Source: Hymenobacter aranciens (GTDB taxonomy: Bacteria > Bacteroidota > Bacteroidia > Cytophagales > Hymenobacteraceae). Taken from it: a DNA stretch of 64,000 nucleotides. The position numbers and the translations under genes were made by a program. Below are positions 25,609-33,824 of this stretch, one piece after another. The stretch is from positions 1 through 64,000 of the forward strand of contig NZ_JAUQSY010000005.1 in assembly GCF_030580865.1 (NCBI RefSeq), read 5' to 3'. The notes below the pieces were generated by a model. The model was not told the DNA's origin. It was given only the letters and a program-made list of their open reading frames with translations, and searched no databases. Each line of letters starts with the position of its first letter. Positions within the stretch are counted from its first letter, which is position 1.

Positions 25609-28044
25609 TTATTGATTGTTAAATACCAGCTCAACGGCAGCCCCATCGAAGAGATGAGGAACATTCCGGGCCAGCAGCTCCTGCTTGTCATAGATAATAT
25701 TGAGTTTGCCAAACTGCATCATCGCCGTGTCAATCAGATACATACCTATGCCAATGCCATTCTCTTTCCGGCTGAAAAATGGCTTGACGAGGTCTTCTAC
25801 CTTGTCCTTGAATCCCGTGCCATTATCGACCACCAGCAACGAGATATCAGTACCTCTTCGCTGAGCAGAGATAAAAATACCTTTTTCTTCTCTGTTAACA
25901 GCTTCCAGCCAGTAGATGCTGTTGTCAATAAGATTCATAAGCATAGTGAGCAACAGCCGTTTTTCAGCTTTAATCTCCTCTGCCTGCGGGTCTACATCAA
26001 TGGTGAGTTTAATGTTTCTGAGCCGCATTTTAAGGTTGTAGTTCTTCGCTGCCTGCTCGATGGTTTCTTTTACAGATAGCGGCTTAACGCCGCCTTTCTT
26101 CATAATGGACAGAATGCCATTGACATAATCATCCAGTTCGGCTACCTGATCCCGCATTCTTGCGACATCAAGTGGCGATTCGCTGACGCTCGTCTGCATC
26201 CGGGGAACGAGCTTCTCAATTTCATGGATAGCAAAGGAGGCGGTCATTCCGACCCCGGCAGGAATCAATAGTGAATTACGGTCCTGTTCATAACGGGCCT
26301 CAATTCTGCCAGCCTCAAGCAGTAACCTTTCCTTGGTTTTACTGTCCGGAATCTCGGCATCATTTACAAGCTGACGGAATCCGGCGATATTTCCCTCGAA
26401 TGTTTCAGGTGTCCCCCGGTGATTGAATGCCAGCCACAGTCTCCGGTCAGCTGACCTTTCCGCTTTGAAGTCAGTCAGGATAAAATCAAGCGATAATTCC
26501 AGCCTTTCAAAAGCAGTATTGATGATAAATCCTTCCCGGTTCGTTTTCTCAATCAACGAACCAGACGTTGCCGGGTCCAGATAGACAAACCCTATTACCT
26601 GGTTATTGGAAAACCAATCCTTGTTCTGAACACGCTTGAGGTCAAGCCCCAGCCAGTCATTTCCCGGGTCACCATAATCGTACACACGCAGGTCACCCTT
26701 AAACATTTTGACGCCCGCGTGCTCCCGTAGAAGGTTTTTAATCACCGTATAGTCGGACATTGTATCTCTGAGCGACTCAGAATCCAGGTCGTAGGAATAC
26801 AATTCGAGCATCAACGTGCCAAAAGGAGCTGGTTCAGCTAGGAATGCATTAACAGCTGCATCAACATCAGAAGCTGCAACCTCCTTTCTTTTAGCATAAT
26901 ACGATTGGACATAAGGGCGTATTTCATCCCTGATATTTCGTTGGTGTTTACTGCTGGCTTCAGGTGATGAAGCATCAATCACGCGTGCACCAAGGCTGGG
27001 ATTATTTTTAAGCTCGAACCTGTATTCAAACGTCAGATTGTAATCAGAGTCCAGCAACGCTGTTAATTTATACGGAGCTGCTTTAAGAATCTCTGCGACA
27101 TCGGGCAAGGAATCAAGCCAGCTATTGTTAAAATTCAGGTCGATTCGAAACTTGTCCGAGTCATTCTTCGGAGAAAGCATCGAGAGAGTGTTTCTTTTCA
27201 GCTGGCGGGCCATACCCCGTGTCCAGCTTTCCTTCAGTTCCTGTAATTCAATATAAGTGCCTGATGCTTCTTTAAAAAGGAAGTTCTCCGGGTCTGCTTC
27301 CTTGGTCCAGAAAATACCTACATCCTGCAGGTATTTCTGCTGCGAAAATGCTCGCCAGTCTATTTCTACGTGTAATTCGTAATCCAGTAATTTGCCTTGT
27401 TCTACAGAAAAAGGTCTGGTAATGAGCTTAATGCGGCTACTGAGTTTATGGACGGCAAAGCGTCCGACACCTTTTTCGCCCATTGGTACCCGACCATATA
27501 TCGGGCTGTGCTTGATAATCCTAGTGCCATCCGACCTGAGTGGTTTCCGGAAGTCGGAGCCTGGTTCAAACCAGACATTTTCGAGTACTTCCTCCGTTAT
27601 ACCCGTTCCATCGTCCTGAATCCTGATTGTAGCGTTTGCCGGGTCTTCGACGTTTTCAAAATCAACACTTACTACTCTGGCATCAGCATCGTAACTGTTT
27701 TTAATCAGCTCATAAATTGCCATTACCGGGCTTTTTATCAGCTCCTCTCCAAGTAGAATTAATATATTGGCTTTAGGTCTGAAGAATATCTGGTTTGCGT
27801 CTTCCCCTGTAAAATCATGATTCTGAGCCAGGGTTTCTAAATCTGACTGTGCATCGGTATCTTCTGAATAGCTGAAGGATTTTTCTTCCAGCACGGTATC
27901 GTTTTCTGCTACAGTTATCAATATCACTTTGCTGCCATTCATTTCCTTGCGGAATTCTGCTACGGGGAGCCGTTTGCGGGCTTCTTTGAGGTAATCAGCA
28001 AGCGTGGTATTGATAAGTGGCTGAATAGAAGAAATATTTGACAT
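25609..28044 (-). CDS. Double-GHKL sensor: MORC/HSP90-like plus histidine-kinase-like ATPase
   Basis: An 811-residue protein. Residues 1-90 are a small N-terminal module shared with the short gene at 28784. Next is a HSP90/MORC-like ATPase: AIYELIKNSYDADA (N-box), IQDDGTGIT (G1), PMGEKGVGRFAVHKL (G2). The C-terminal part looks like a histidine kinase: ASFAIHEIEKLVPRMQTSV resembles a DHp helix with an H-E dyad. It is followed by LLLTMLMNLIDNSIYWLEA (N), LLVVDNGTGFKD (G1) and PFFSRKENGIGIGMYLID (F and G2). Two complete GHKL domains in one chain are unusual. No transmembrane segment is seen, so it is cytosolic. With the downstream receiver-like and MBL genes it would form a sensor-relay-effector chain; the trigger is unknown. 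Confidence 0.8.
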   Translation of the reverse strand: MSNISSIQPLINTTLADYLKEARKRLPVAEFRKEMNGSKVILITVAENDTVLEEKSFSYSEDTDAQSDLETLAQNHDFTGEDANQIFFRPKANILILLGEELIKSPVMAIYELIKNSYDADARVVSVDFENVEDPANATIRIQDDGTGITEEVLENVWFEPGSDFRKPLRSDGTRIIKHSPIYGRVPMGEKGVGRFAVHKLSSRIKLITRPFSVEQGKLLDYELHVEIDWRAFSQQKYLQDVGIFWTKEADPENFLFKEASGTYIELQELKESWTRGMARQLKRNTLSMLSPKNDSDKFRIDLNFNNSWLDSLPDVAEILKAAPYKLTALLDSDYNLTFEYRFELKNNPSLGARVIDASSPEASSKHQRNIRDEIRPYVQSYYAKRKEVAASDVDAAVNAFLAEPAPFGTLMLELYSYDLDSESLRDTMSDYTVIKNLLREHAGVKMFKGDLRVYDYGDPGNDWLGLDLKRVQNKDWFSNNQVIGFVYLDPATSGSLIEKTNREGFIINTAFERLELSLDFILTDFKAERSADRRLWLAFNHRGTPETFEGNIAGFRQLVNDAEIPDSKTKERLLLEAGRIEARYEQDRNSLLIPAGVGMTASFAIHEIEKLVPRMQTSVSESPLDVARMRDQVAELDDYVNGILSIMKKGGVKPLSVKETIEQAAKNYNLKMRLRNIKLTIDVDPQAEEIKAEKRLLLTMLMNLIDNSIYWLEAVNREEKGIFISAQRRGTDISLLVVDNGTGFKDKVEDLVKPFFSRKENGIGIGMYLIDTAMMQFGKLNIIYDKQELLARNVPHLFDGAAVELVFNNQ

Positions 28045-28168
28045 GATACTAGGGCTTGTTATTTTGGTAAGGGCGAATGTGAGCCTGGGTTACGGCTGGC
28101 AGAATTGCTGGAGATACTAGCAGGTGAATGCTATGCGGAGCTGAGTTGCTGAGCAGGGCAGACCTGAT

Positions 28169-28756
28169 TCATTGCTTCTGAGCCTGACTTTTCAGATACT
28201 CATTGGCATCATCCATTCCAGAACGCTTCATGCGACGGTTCTGCGTATGAAACTCACGAATAAGCCAGCAGATATACACTTCAGCTACGCTTTTTATAAA
28301 AAGCTCACGGGGGGTGATTTCAGTTTCAACTTGCTCTTCTGATTCCGGGTTACATTCGGACAGTTCTTCTTCACTGTCCGGCTCGTAAAACATTTCCAGC
28401 TTCTCACATCGCTTTTTGACCTGCTCATTACTGAAAGAGAAGTCTAATTCGAATTTATGGGCAAAGTCATTGCGGATTGCCCGCAACCGGTTGCATTCGG
28501 CATATTCATCTGCCGCAATAAGCCCGGTAGCCATGGCCAAGTTCAATCTGTTGGCAAACGAGCTGATAGGTCCGCTAAGCAATTGTTTTGTCTGCGGACA
28601 GGGTACAAATAAGTGGTGAAGCAATTCCAGCAGACGTTGGTCCAGCATGCTAACGCCCAGGATAGCTACCCCACGGTCACTTTCTATTTCCAGCTCTCGG
28701 AGTACCGCATGTAAATTGCCTACCCGGTTAGGCACTCCTTCCAAATGTTCTTCCAT
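28169..28756 (-). CDS. MltR-like (mannitol repressor family) protein
   Basis: A 195-residue helical protein. The segment ELEIESDRGVAILGVSMLDQRLLELL ... LSGPISSFANRLNLAMATGLI ... CNRLRAIRNDFAHKF matches the MtlR/MltR-type fold, whose members include non-DNA-binding regulators in mobile islands. The IRNDFAH segment also resembles HEPN-like toxins (R-x4-6-H); here the R and H are in RNDFAH, so a HEPN-type RNase is an alternative reading. The acidic stretch EPDSEEELSECNPESEEQVETE is a linker. It belongs to the leftward block upstream of the double-GHKL gene. Function is uncertain. Confidence 0.6.
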   Translation of the reverse strand: MEEHLEGVPNRVGNLHAVLRELEIESDRGVAILGVSMLDQRLLELLHHLFVPCPQTKQLLSGPISSFANRLNLAMATGLIAADEYAECNRLRAIRNDFAHKFELDFSFSNEQVKKRCEKLEMFYEPDSEEELSECNPESEEQVETEITPRELFIKSVAEVYICWLIREFHTQNRRMKRSGMDDANEYLKSQAQKQ

Positions 28757-28783
28757 GATTGCACAAAGTCTTAAAGAGCTGGT

Positions 28784-29113
28784 CTAAGCGAAATCCAGAT
28801 AGTAAATCAGGTTTTTCAAGTCCTCATCAAGCTTGGACTGGTTTGCATAGAGAAAAGACTCCTCCTCCAGAATCTCATCATCCTTACAAACGGTCAGTAG
28901 CAGTGTCGGACCTTCGCCACGCCCACTGTCCTGCATCTTCTCCTTATAAAATTCAGCGGCCGGATACCTCGTGCTGACAGCCGACAAGTACTCTGCAAGG
29001 ATTTGGTTAGCAAGTGTCGGGATTTTGATTGTGTTCAGCATGGAAAGCGTTCTACTGTTAATTAAACTGTTCTGAACTGAAGCTGGGACATTAAAAATCA
29101 AGGTCGCATCCAT
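28784..29113 (-). CDS. Small protein paralogous to the N-terminus of the double-GHKL protein
   Basis: A 109-residue protein from ATG 29113; a shorter start at 29041 is equally plausible. Residues ILAEYLSAVSTRYPAAEFYKEK ... LLLTVCKDDEILEEESFLYAN align with the first 80 residues of the 811-residue protein (LADYLKEARKRLPVAEFRKE ... LITVAENDTVLEEKSFSYSE), including spacing. It is therefore a free-standing copy of that module and the first gene of the leftward block. It could be a competitor, adaptor or sensor subunit. No other function is visible. Confidence 0.6.
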   Translation of the reverse strand: MDATLIFNVPASVQNSLINSRTLSMLNTIKIPTLANQILAEYLSAVSTRYPAAEFYKEKMQDSGRGEGPTLLLTVCKDDEILEEESFLYANQSKLDEDLKNLIYYLDFA

Positions 29114-29219
29114 ATTACATTGCAACACCATCGGGCCAGTTGGCGGTCAATATTAGCACTCTTTTTTCACTTAAACTCATCGTGTAGTGAAAAGCGGAAC
29201 TGGGTAAGTAGTTTGTAAC

Positions 29220-29684
29220 ATGAACATATCCTTGACTGAAACGGAGTGCCAGCACTTGCGCTAGTTGCAAAAGCAACGGCGCGACGACGAGGGGTACGTC
29301 AAGGACACAGTCGTATTGATGCTGAATGCGGGCTGGGGTGCCAGGCAGGTGGCGCAGGCATTGGGGCTGGGCGACGGCACGGTCTACCGCTACGCCTAGG
29401 CCTAGCAGTGACTGGGCTTGGAAAAGTATCTGGTGCACGAGGCCCCAAGCTATTAGGGCCTGCTGCCCTCAGCCGGGCTAGCCGCCCTGGGGCGGGAAGT
29501 GAAGCAGACACTCTACACCGATGTGCGGGCCATTGCCGCGTGGCTGCGGTGCTGTTGGTGCGTAAACTACTCTGTTTCCGGGCTGACTGAACTCCTGCAT
29601 CGGCTGGGCTTCAGCTACAAGCTCACCCCGCCCATGCCCTGTGAGGCCGACCCCGTGCGGCAAGCTACCAAAAACAGGCCTTGA
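29220..29684 (+). pseudogene. IS630-family transposase N-terminal relic
   Basis: Conceptual translation from ATG 29220 gives LTETECQHLR, then LQKQRRDDEGYVKDTVVLML...GWGARQVAQALGLGDGTVYRYA, the HTH of IS630-type transposases. It continues to YSVSGLTELLHRLGFSYKLTPPMPCEADPVRQ, the conserved winged-helix segment. Five in-frame stops (TAG x4, TGA x1) interrupt it but there are no frameshifts. The match ends after DPVRQ, where an IS5-type relic on the other strand begins. The DDE catalytic half is absent. Confidence 0.8.
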
Positions 29685-30434
29685 TAATGGACTCACTCAT
29701 GAGCGGATTGGTTTCATAATCACGATCTGCCACGCGTCGGTACCTGCTAAGTCAACCGAAGGAGCGTTCCACGAACCAACGCTGGGGCAGCACCACGAGA
29801 CCCTTGGTGCCGGGCGGCTGGCTCATCACTTCCACGCGCAGGCTTAGCGCCGTCGCCGCTGTGGCCACGAGTGGCTCTTAGTAGCGCGCGTCAGCCCAGA
29901 GCAACTGCAAGTCGGGGGCGCGGGCTTTGGCTTCGGCCAGCATTGGAGCCGCGCCCACCGGGTCCTGCACGCTGGCCGCCTGCACGAGCACGGCCAGCGG
30001 CAGGCCGAGCGTGTCTACCGCAACATGACGCTTATGGCCATCTATTTGCTTGTTCGCATCGTAGCCGTAGCAGCCCCCCTTTTACTGCCTGTGCGCACGG
30101 ACTGCGTGTCAATGGCCCCGGCTGTGGGCTCGGGCTCGCGCGTGCGCTGGCGCACCTGACGGCGCAGCCCATCGAGCAGCTTATCCCAGGTGCCGTCTTT
30201 GCGCCACGCTTCGAACTGCTTGTACACCGTGCGCCAAGGCGGCAAATCGTAGGGCAACAATTCCCAGGCGCAGCCCGCACGCAATTGGTAAAAAATGGTG
30301 TTCAACAACTCGCGCTTACTGTGCAATGGCGACCAACCGTAGCCGCTGGTGGCTACGGTTGGCTCAGCAAGCTGCCACTGGGCGTCAGTTAAATCGGTAG
30401 AATAAGCAGCGCGACTCTTGACCTGAAGATACAT
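29665..30434 (-). pseudogene. IS5-family transposase relic
   Basis: The N-terminal part (MYLQVKSRAAYSTDLTDAQWQLAEPTV ... PPWRTVYKQFEAWRKDGTWDKL ... AIDTQSVRTGSKRG) is intact. At an A4G6 run near 30075 the frame must shift by -1 to continue with CYGYDANKQIDGHKRHVAVDTLGLPLAV, so the shift may have been programmed. In-frame stops TAA (near 29880) and TGA (in FG*LSRYRRVADRDYE) then inactivate it. The reading frame ends in KACFW at 29665, inside the IS630 relic, so this element probably inserted into that one. Confidence 0.75.
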
Positions 30435-30460
30435 AGCTATTCCTTTCCCCTATATCCTCT

Positions 30461-31323
30461 TAGACCCTGTTATGGACTTGTGAGGAGTTGGATGGCGGCT
30501 GCCTTAGCCAGCATGATTCCGACGAAAGCCAAGTAATGGAGTTGCTGCAAGCTTAGGGCGAGGCGTTCGTAATCGCGAGCCAGAAGCTTGTAGCGGGCAC
30601 TCCAACTCAGGCTGCGCTCGACGACCCAGCGGCGGGGTAGCAGCACGAAGCCGCGCTTGGCCTGACACAGCTTGACGACCTGTAAGGCAAAGCTCTGCTG
30701 CTGGGCTGCCAGCTGGGGCGCATCGCCGGTATATCCTTGGTCGGCATAGGCCAGCGTCACTTGGTGGCCGGCAACGGCTTGTACTTCTTGGGCCAGCAGG
30801 CCCACTTGAACCCGGTCTTGTGCATTCGCCGGCGTGACCACAGCCGCTAACAGGTGCCCGAGCGTATCAACGGCCACGTGTATTTTGCTGCTCTTGCGGC
30901 GCTTGACCCCGTCGTAGCCCGCCCGGTGGCCGCTCTCGGGCCTGCTTTGCAGCGTGCGCGAGCCCAGGATAATGGCGCTGGGGGCCGCCGGCCGCGCCTA
31001 GTTCAGGCGTAGCAACTGGTGCAGGTCATCGGTTAAGGCTTCAAACACGCGGGCGTCGCGCCAGCTGGCCCACTGCTGGTAACACGCGGCCCAGGGCGGC
31101 AAATCGTGGGGCTGCTGCCGCTAGGTACAGCCCGTGCGTACCACGTACTGCAAGGCATTAAATAACTCGCGCAGTGGCTGCTGGCGTTACTTGGCATCTT
31201 CGCGGACGAGCAGCAAATACGGGAGCAAAAACGCCTATTCGTCGTCGGTGACGTCGCTGGGATAGGCGCGGTGGGTGGGTTCTAGGCCTGCTAATTTCGC
31301 TCACAGGTCCATAACAGGGTCTA
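30461..31323 (-). mobile_element. Decayed IS5-family element with intact terminal repeats
   Basis: Perfect 17-bp inverted repeats tagaccctgttatggac at 30461-30477 and its complement at 31307-31323. The sequence TA at both ends suggests a TA target duplication. Confidence 0.8.
30470..31312 (-). pseudogene. Transposase of the 30461-31323 IS5 element, five nonsense codons
   Basis: From ATG 31312 the frame reads through to KAAAIQLLTSP at 30470 with no frameshift. It is broken by TGA, TAG, TAA, TAG and TAG. Recognisable segments are HRAYPSDVTDDE, PPWAACYQQWASWRDARVFEALTDDL, GYDGVKRRKSSKIHVAVDTLGHLLA, LAYADQGYTGD and RGFVLLPRRWVVERSLSWSARYKLLARDYERL. The last contains the DDE glutamate. The stops fall where related proteins have Trp or Gln. 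Confidence 0.85.
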
Positions 31324-31616
31324 GTATGTGGCCGCTCAGCAGGGGTTTTGCCCGACGCTATGGCACCCGCCGCTTGCGGTCTGTAACTTCGACATCTACT
31401 TTAATCTCGACCATCGCCATTCCATCCTCAGCTACCACTCGCCCTATCAGTTCGAGTCGAACTCCAAAACCAATCCCCTTTATCTTGGTATTTGCTTTTG
31501 CTGAATAGTTGCAGTACAGTGATAGAAGCCAGTACATGACGTACGACTTGAGGCCACAGTGCCAAGAGTGGAAGTGTATTCGATTAGCGAGGTATTTCTG
31601 GGCATAGGCAGCCTGA
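31324..31616. other. Unassigned remnant between IS5 element and umuC fragment
   Basis: The minus strand encodes an open stretch SAKANTKIKGIGFGVRLELIGRVVAEDGMAMVEIKVDVEV ending at 31358. This could be the tail of a lost gene, but I cannot place it. Nothing else is visible. Confidence 0.3.
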
Positions 31617-32612
31617 ATAACCGCCCTCGGCAGCCTCGACACGCTGGCCCGGCGCCTCCGGGCGGGGGTGAAGGCGCGCACCGGCATCCCGGTATGCGTG
31701 GGCGTGGCGCCGAGTAAGACCCTGGCCAAGCTGGCGAACCGGCTGGCGAAGAAAGACCCCGACGCGGGCGGGGTGCTGTACCTAGACTCGGCGGAGCGGC
31801 GGGCCTGGGCCCTGAAGCAGGTGGCGGTGGGCGACGTGTGGGGCGTGGGGCGGCAGTACGCCCAGAAGCTCACGGCGGCGGGCATCGACTCGGCGGCCGA
31901 CCTAGCGCGGGTGTCGGAGGCCTGGGCGCGGAAGCACCTAGGCGGCGTGGTGGGGGCGCGGCTGGTGCGCGAGCTGCAGGGCTACCCCTGCGCGGGACTG
32001 GCCCCGAGCGAGGACGAGACGCTGAAACGGCAAAGCATCAGCTGCTCGCGCACGTTCGGCCGGCCGCTGCGGGAGCAGGCGTTCGTGCTGGGGGCGCTGG
32101 CGGCGTTCGTGGCGCGGGCGGCGGAGAAGCTGCGCGGGCAGGGCGAGCTGGCGCACGTTCTAACGGTGTTTATCAGCAAAAACCGGTTCGGGCCGGACGC
32201 GGGCGCGGGGGGCGGGCATTCGCGCTCGGCGGTGCTCACGCTGCCGGTGCCCACCAGCGACACGCGGGAGCTGACGGCCAGGGCCGGGCAGCTGCTGGCG
32301 CGGCTGTGGGAGCCGGGGGCGGTGTACGTGAAGGCGGGCGTGGTGCTGGCGGGGCTGGAGCCGCCGGGCGGGCAGCAGCTGGGCTTGTTCGGGGAGGCCG
32401 CGCCGCTGGCGGCGGGGGCGGCGGTGAGCGGCCGGAGCGCGCAGGTGATGGCGGCGCTGGACGGGCTCAATGCGCGGTTCGGGCGCGGGACGGTGCAGCT
32501 GGCGGCGGCGCTGGGGCCGAAAGGCGGCGGGCCGGCGCCCTGGCAAGGGCAAGCGGCGTGGCGCACTCCGGCCTACACGACGCGGCTGGAGGACCTGCTG
32601 ACGGTGGACTGA
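31617..32612 (+). pseudogene. umuC: 5'-truncated umuC (Y-family DNA polymerase V catalytic subunit)
   Basis: The frame is open from 31617 (after TGA 31614) with LGSLDTLARRLRAGVKARTGIPVCVGVAPSKTLAKLANRLAKKDP, then the UmuC thumb and little finger (VGDVWGVGRQYAQKL, LKRQSISCSRTFGRPL). The C-terminal DUF4113-like tail RSAQVMAALDGLNARFGRGTVQLAAAL ... TPAYTTRLEDLLTV is present. The N-terminal palm with the metal-binding Asp residues is missing. Upstream sequence is IS debris, so the gene was cut by transposition. GTG 31668 could start translation, but the product would lack the active site. GC content is higher than in flanking defence genes. Confidence 0.85.
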
Positions 32613-32639
32613 TACTTAACCTATTCAAACGCTAACACA

Positions 32640-32978
32640 ATGGCTTTTCCGATTCCACCGGCCCACCTGCCGGGAGCCAAACCCGAGTACCCCGTTTCGC
32701 GCCGGGCGATGGTGCGGCGGCTGCACAACCGGCGCATTACGATGATAGCGCTGCCCAACGGGGACTGCTACACGCATTTCGCGGTGGCCCTGAAACCCGG
32801 CGAAGCGGCCGAGCTGCGGGCCGAAGGGCACGTCGATACGGTCATCGACTACATTCTGCGGGACCGGGTGCGGTACTGGGTGCTGATACTGAAAGGCGAA
32901 ACCTTCGACGCCATGATTGGCTGCTGGGGCGACCTGCAGGCGCGGGAGCGGCAGCGCAAGGCCCGCAAGCTGACCTGA
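32640..32978 (+). CDS. Hypothetical protein, 112 aa
   Basis: A small basic protein starting MAFPIPPAHLPGAKPEYPVSRRAMVRRLHNRRITMIALPNGDCYTHFAVALKPGEAAEL. It has alternating beta strands and one helix and no membrane segment or catalytic motif that I recognise. It starts 27 bp after the umuC fragment in the same direction, so it may be the old downstream gene of that operon. Codon use is GC-rich, like umuC. Confidence 0.55.
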   Translation: MAFPIPPAHLPGAKPEYPVSRRAMVRRLHNRRITMIALPNGDCYTHFAVALKPGEAAELRAEGHVDTVIDYILRDRVRYWVLILKGETFDAMIGCWGDLQARERQRKARKLT

Positions 32979-33087
32979 GCGGGGCACCGGCCCAGGGCGG
33001 CGGGCAGCCGGCCCCGGAGGGCCGAAACAGTGATTTTAGGGGCCGGTGGGTTGCCGGTCCTCGTTTACCCTTTTTCCTCTATTCATT

Positions 33088-33351
33088 ATGCTACATTATT
33101 TGCCGGATGCAGAATCCATCACCGAGTATTGCGGGGCCTACGAGGCCCGCGGCTGCCGCTTCGACATCGTATCGGCTGCCCAGATGGGCGGCTACGGGCT
33201 GCGGATGCACATCGGGACGAACAGCAACGCCTCGCCCATCTTTCCATTGCCGGCTGCCGAGATGCAGACGCCGGAAGCTGCGGAGCAGTGGATGGCGTAC
33301 CTGCGCGACAACCACTTAAGCCAGTTCGCTTTCTTGCTGCAAGGGCAGTAG
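33088..33351 (+). CDS. Hypothetical protein, 87 aa
   Basis: From ATG 33088, MLHYLPDAESITEYCGAYEARGCRFDIVSAAQMGGYGLRMHIGTNSNASPIFPLP. It is a small soluble alpha/beta protein with no recognised family. A longer in-frame start at 33046 would add a hydrophobic, unlikely leader. It follows the 32640 gene in the same direction and has similar GC-rich codon use. Confidence 0.5.
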   Translation: MLHYLPDAESITEYCGAYEARGCRFDIVSAAQMGGYGLRMHIGTNSNASPIFPLPAAEMQTPEAAEQWMAYLRDNHLSQFAFLLQGQ

Positions 33352-33384
33352 GCGGTGGGCGGCGCTGAAAGTCAAAGCCACTAA

Positions 33385-33663
33385 ATCTGGAACACTATCC
33401 GGAGAAAGGTTTGTAGCAAGTGGTGCAAAGCCGCTGAAGCGGCGTCTGCGTCCGATTACCATATACTTATCGTTACGTTCGAGAACAACCAGAATAGGGA
33501 TGGACTGCCTGCGCTAAGTATTTTGATTGAAGATGTAGCTCTCATAGTCAATGCACTGGATAAGCCCTGGGCAGCGCCCGTGACGCGTGCAGAAGAAGCG
33601 CTTGATAGTAGCAGCGAGCTTTTGAGTACATCGCGCGATACTAATTGGATTTGTTGCAACTAG
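33385..33663 (+). pseudogene. 3' fragment of an unrecognised gene
   Basis: An open frame with no ATG, from a stop at 33382 to TAG 33661-33663. It contains SDYHILIVTFENNQNRDGLPALSILIEDVALIVNALD ... AEEALDSSSELLSTSRDTNWICCN. The amino-acid composition looks genuine, and a terminator hairpin follows at once, which suggests the tail of a deleted gene. No family was recognised. Confidence 0.35.
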
Positions 33664-33694
33664 CTGCCTCTCATCATTGGGAGGCGGCTTTTTT
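33662..33694 (+). terminator. Intrinsic terminator
   Basis: Stem GCTGCCTC / GAGGCGGC (one G-U pair) followed by TTTTTTG. Confidence 0.7.
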
Positions 33695-33730
33695 GCTACC
33701 ACTGCGTGCTTCGGTGTGCTGGATTTAGAA

Positions 33731-33738
33731 TAGCTTTG
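33731..33738 (+). promoter_or_regulatory. -7 box TAGCTTTG upstream of the DUF262 pair
   Basis: Matches TAnnTTTG, 86 bp before the first DUF262 start codon and after the terminator at 33694, so the pair is probably its own transcription unit. Confidence 0.45.
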
Positions 33739-33824
33739 CCGCTGTCCGTGTCCGAGTAGAAAATGAAGTTGGTGGACTTGACTTTGTCGACAAGTATTTT
33801 TTTGTTTCCATACATACATCAGCG

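Noticed and set aside
31358..31885. 175-codon minus-strand frame across the umuC start
   Set aside because: Half of it is antisense to umuC; only the last 50 codons look protein-like and cannot be placed, so they are listed only as remnant sequence.
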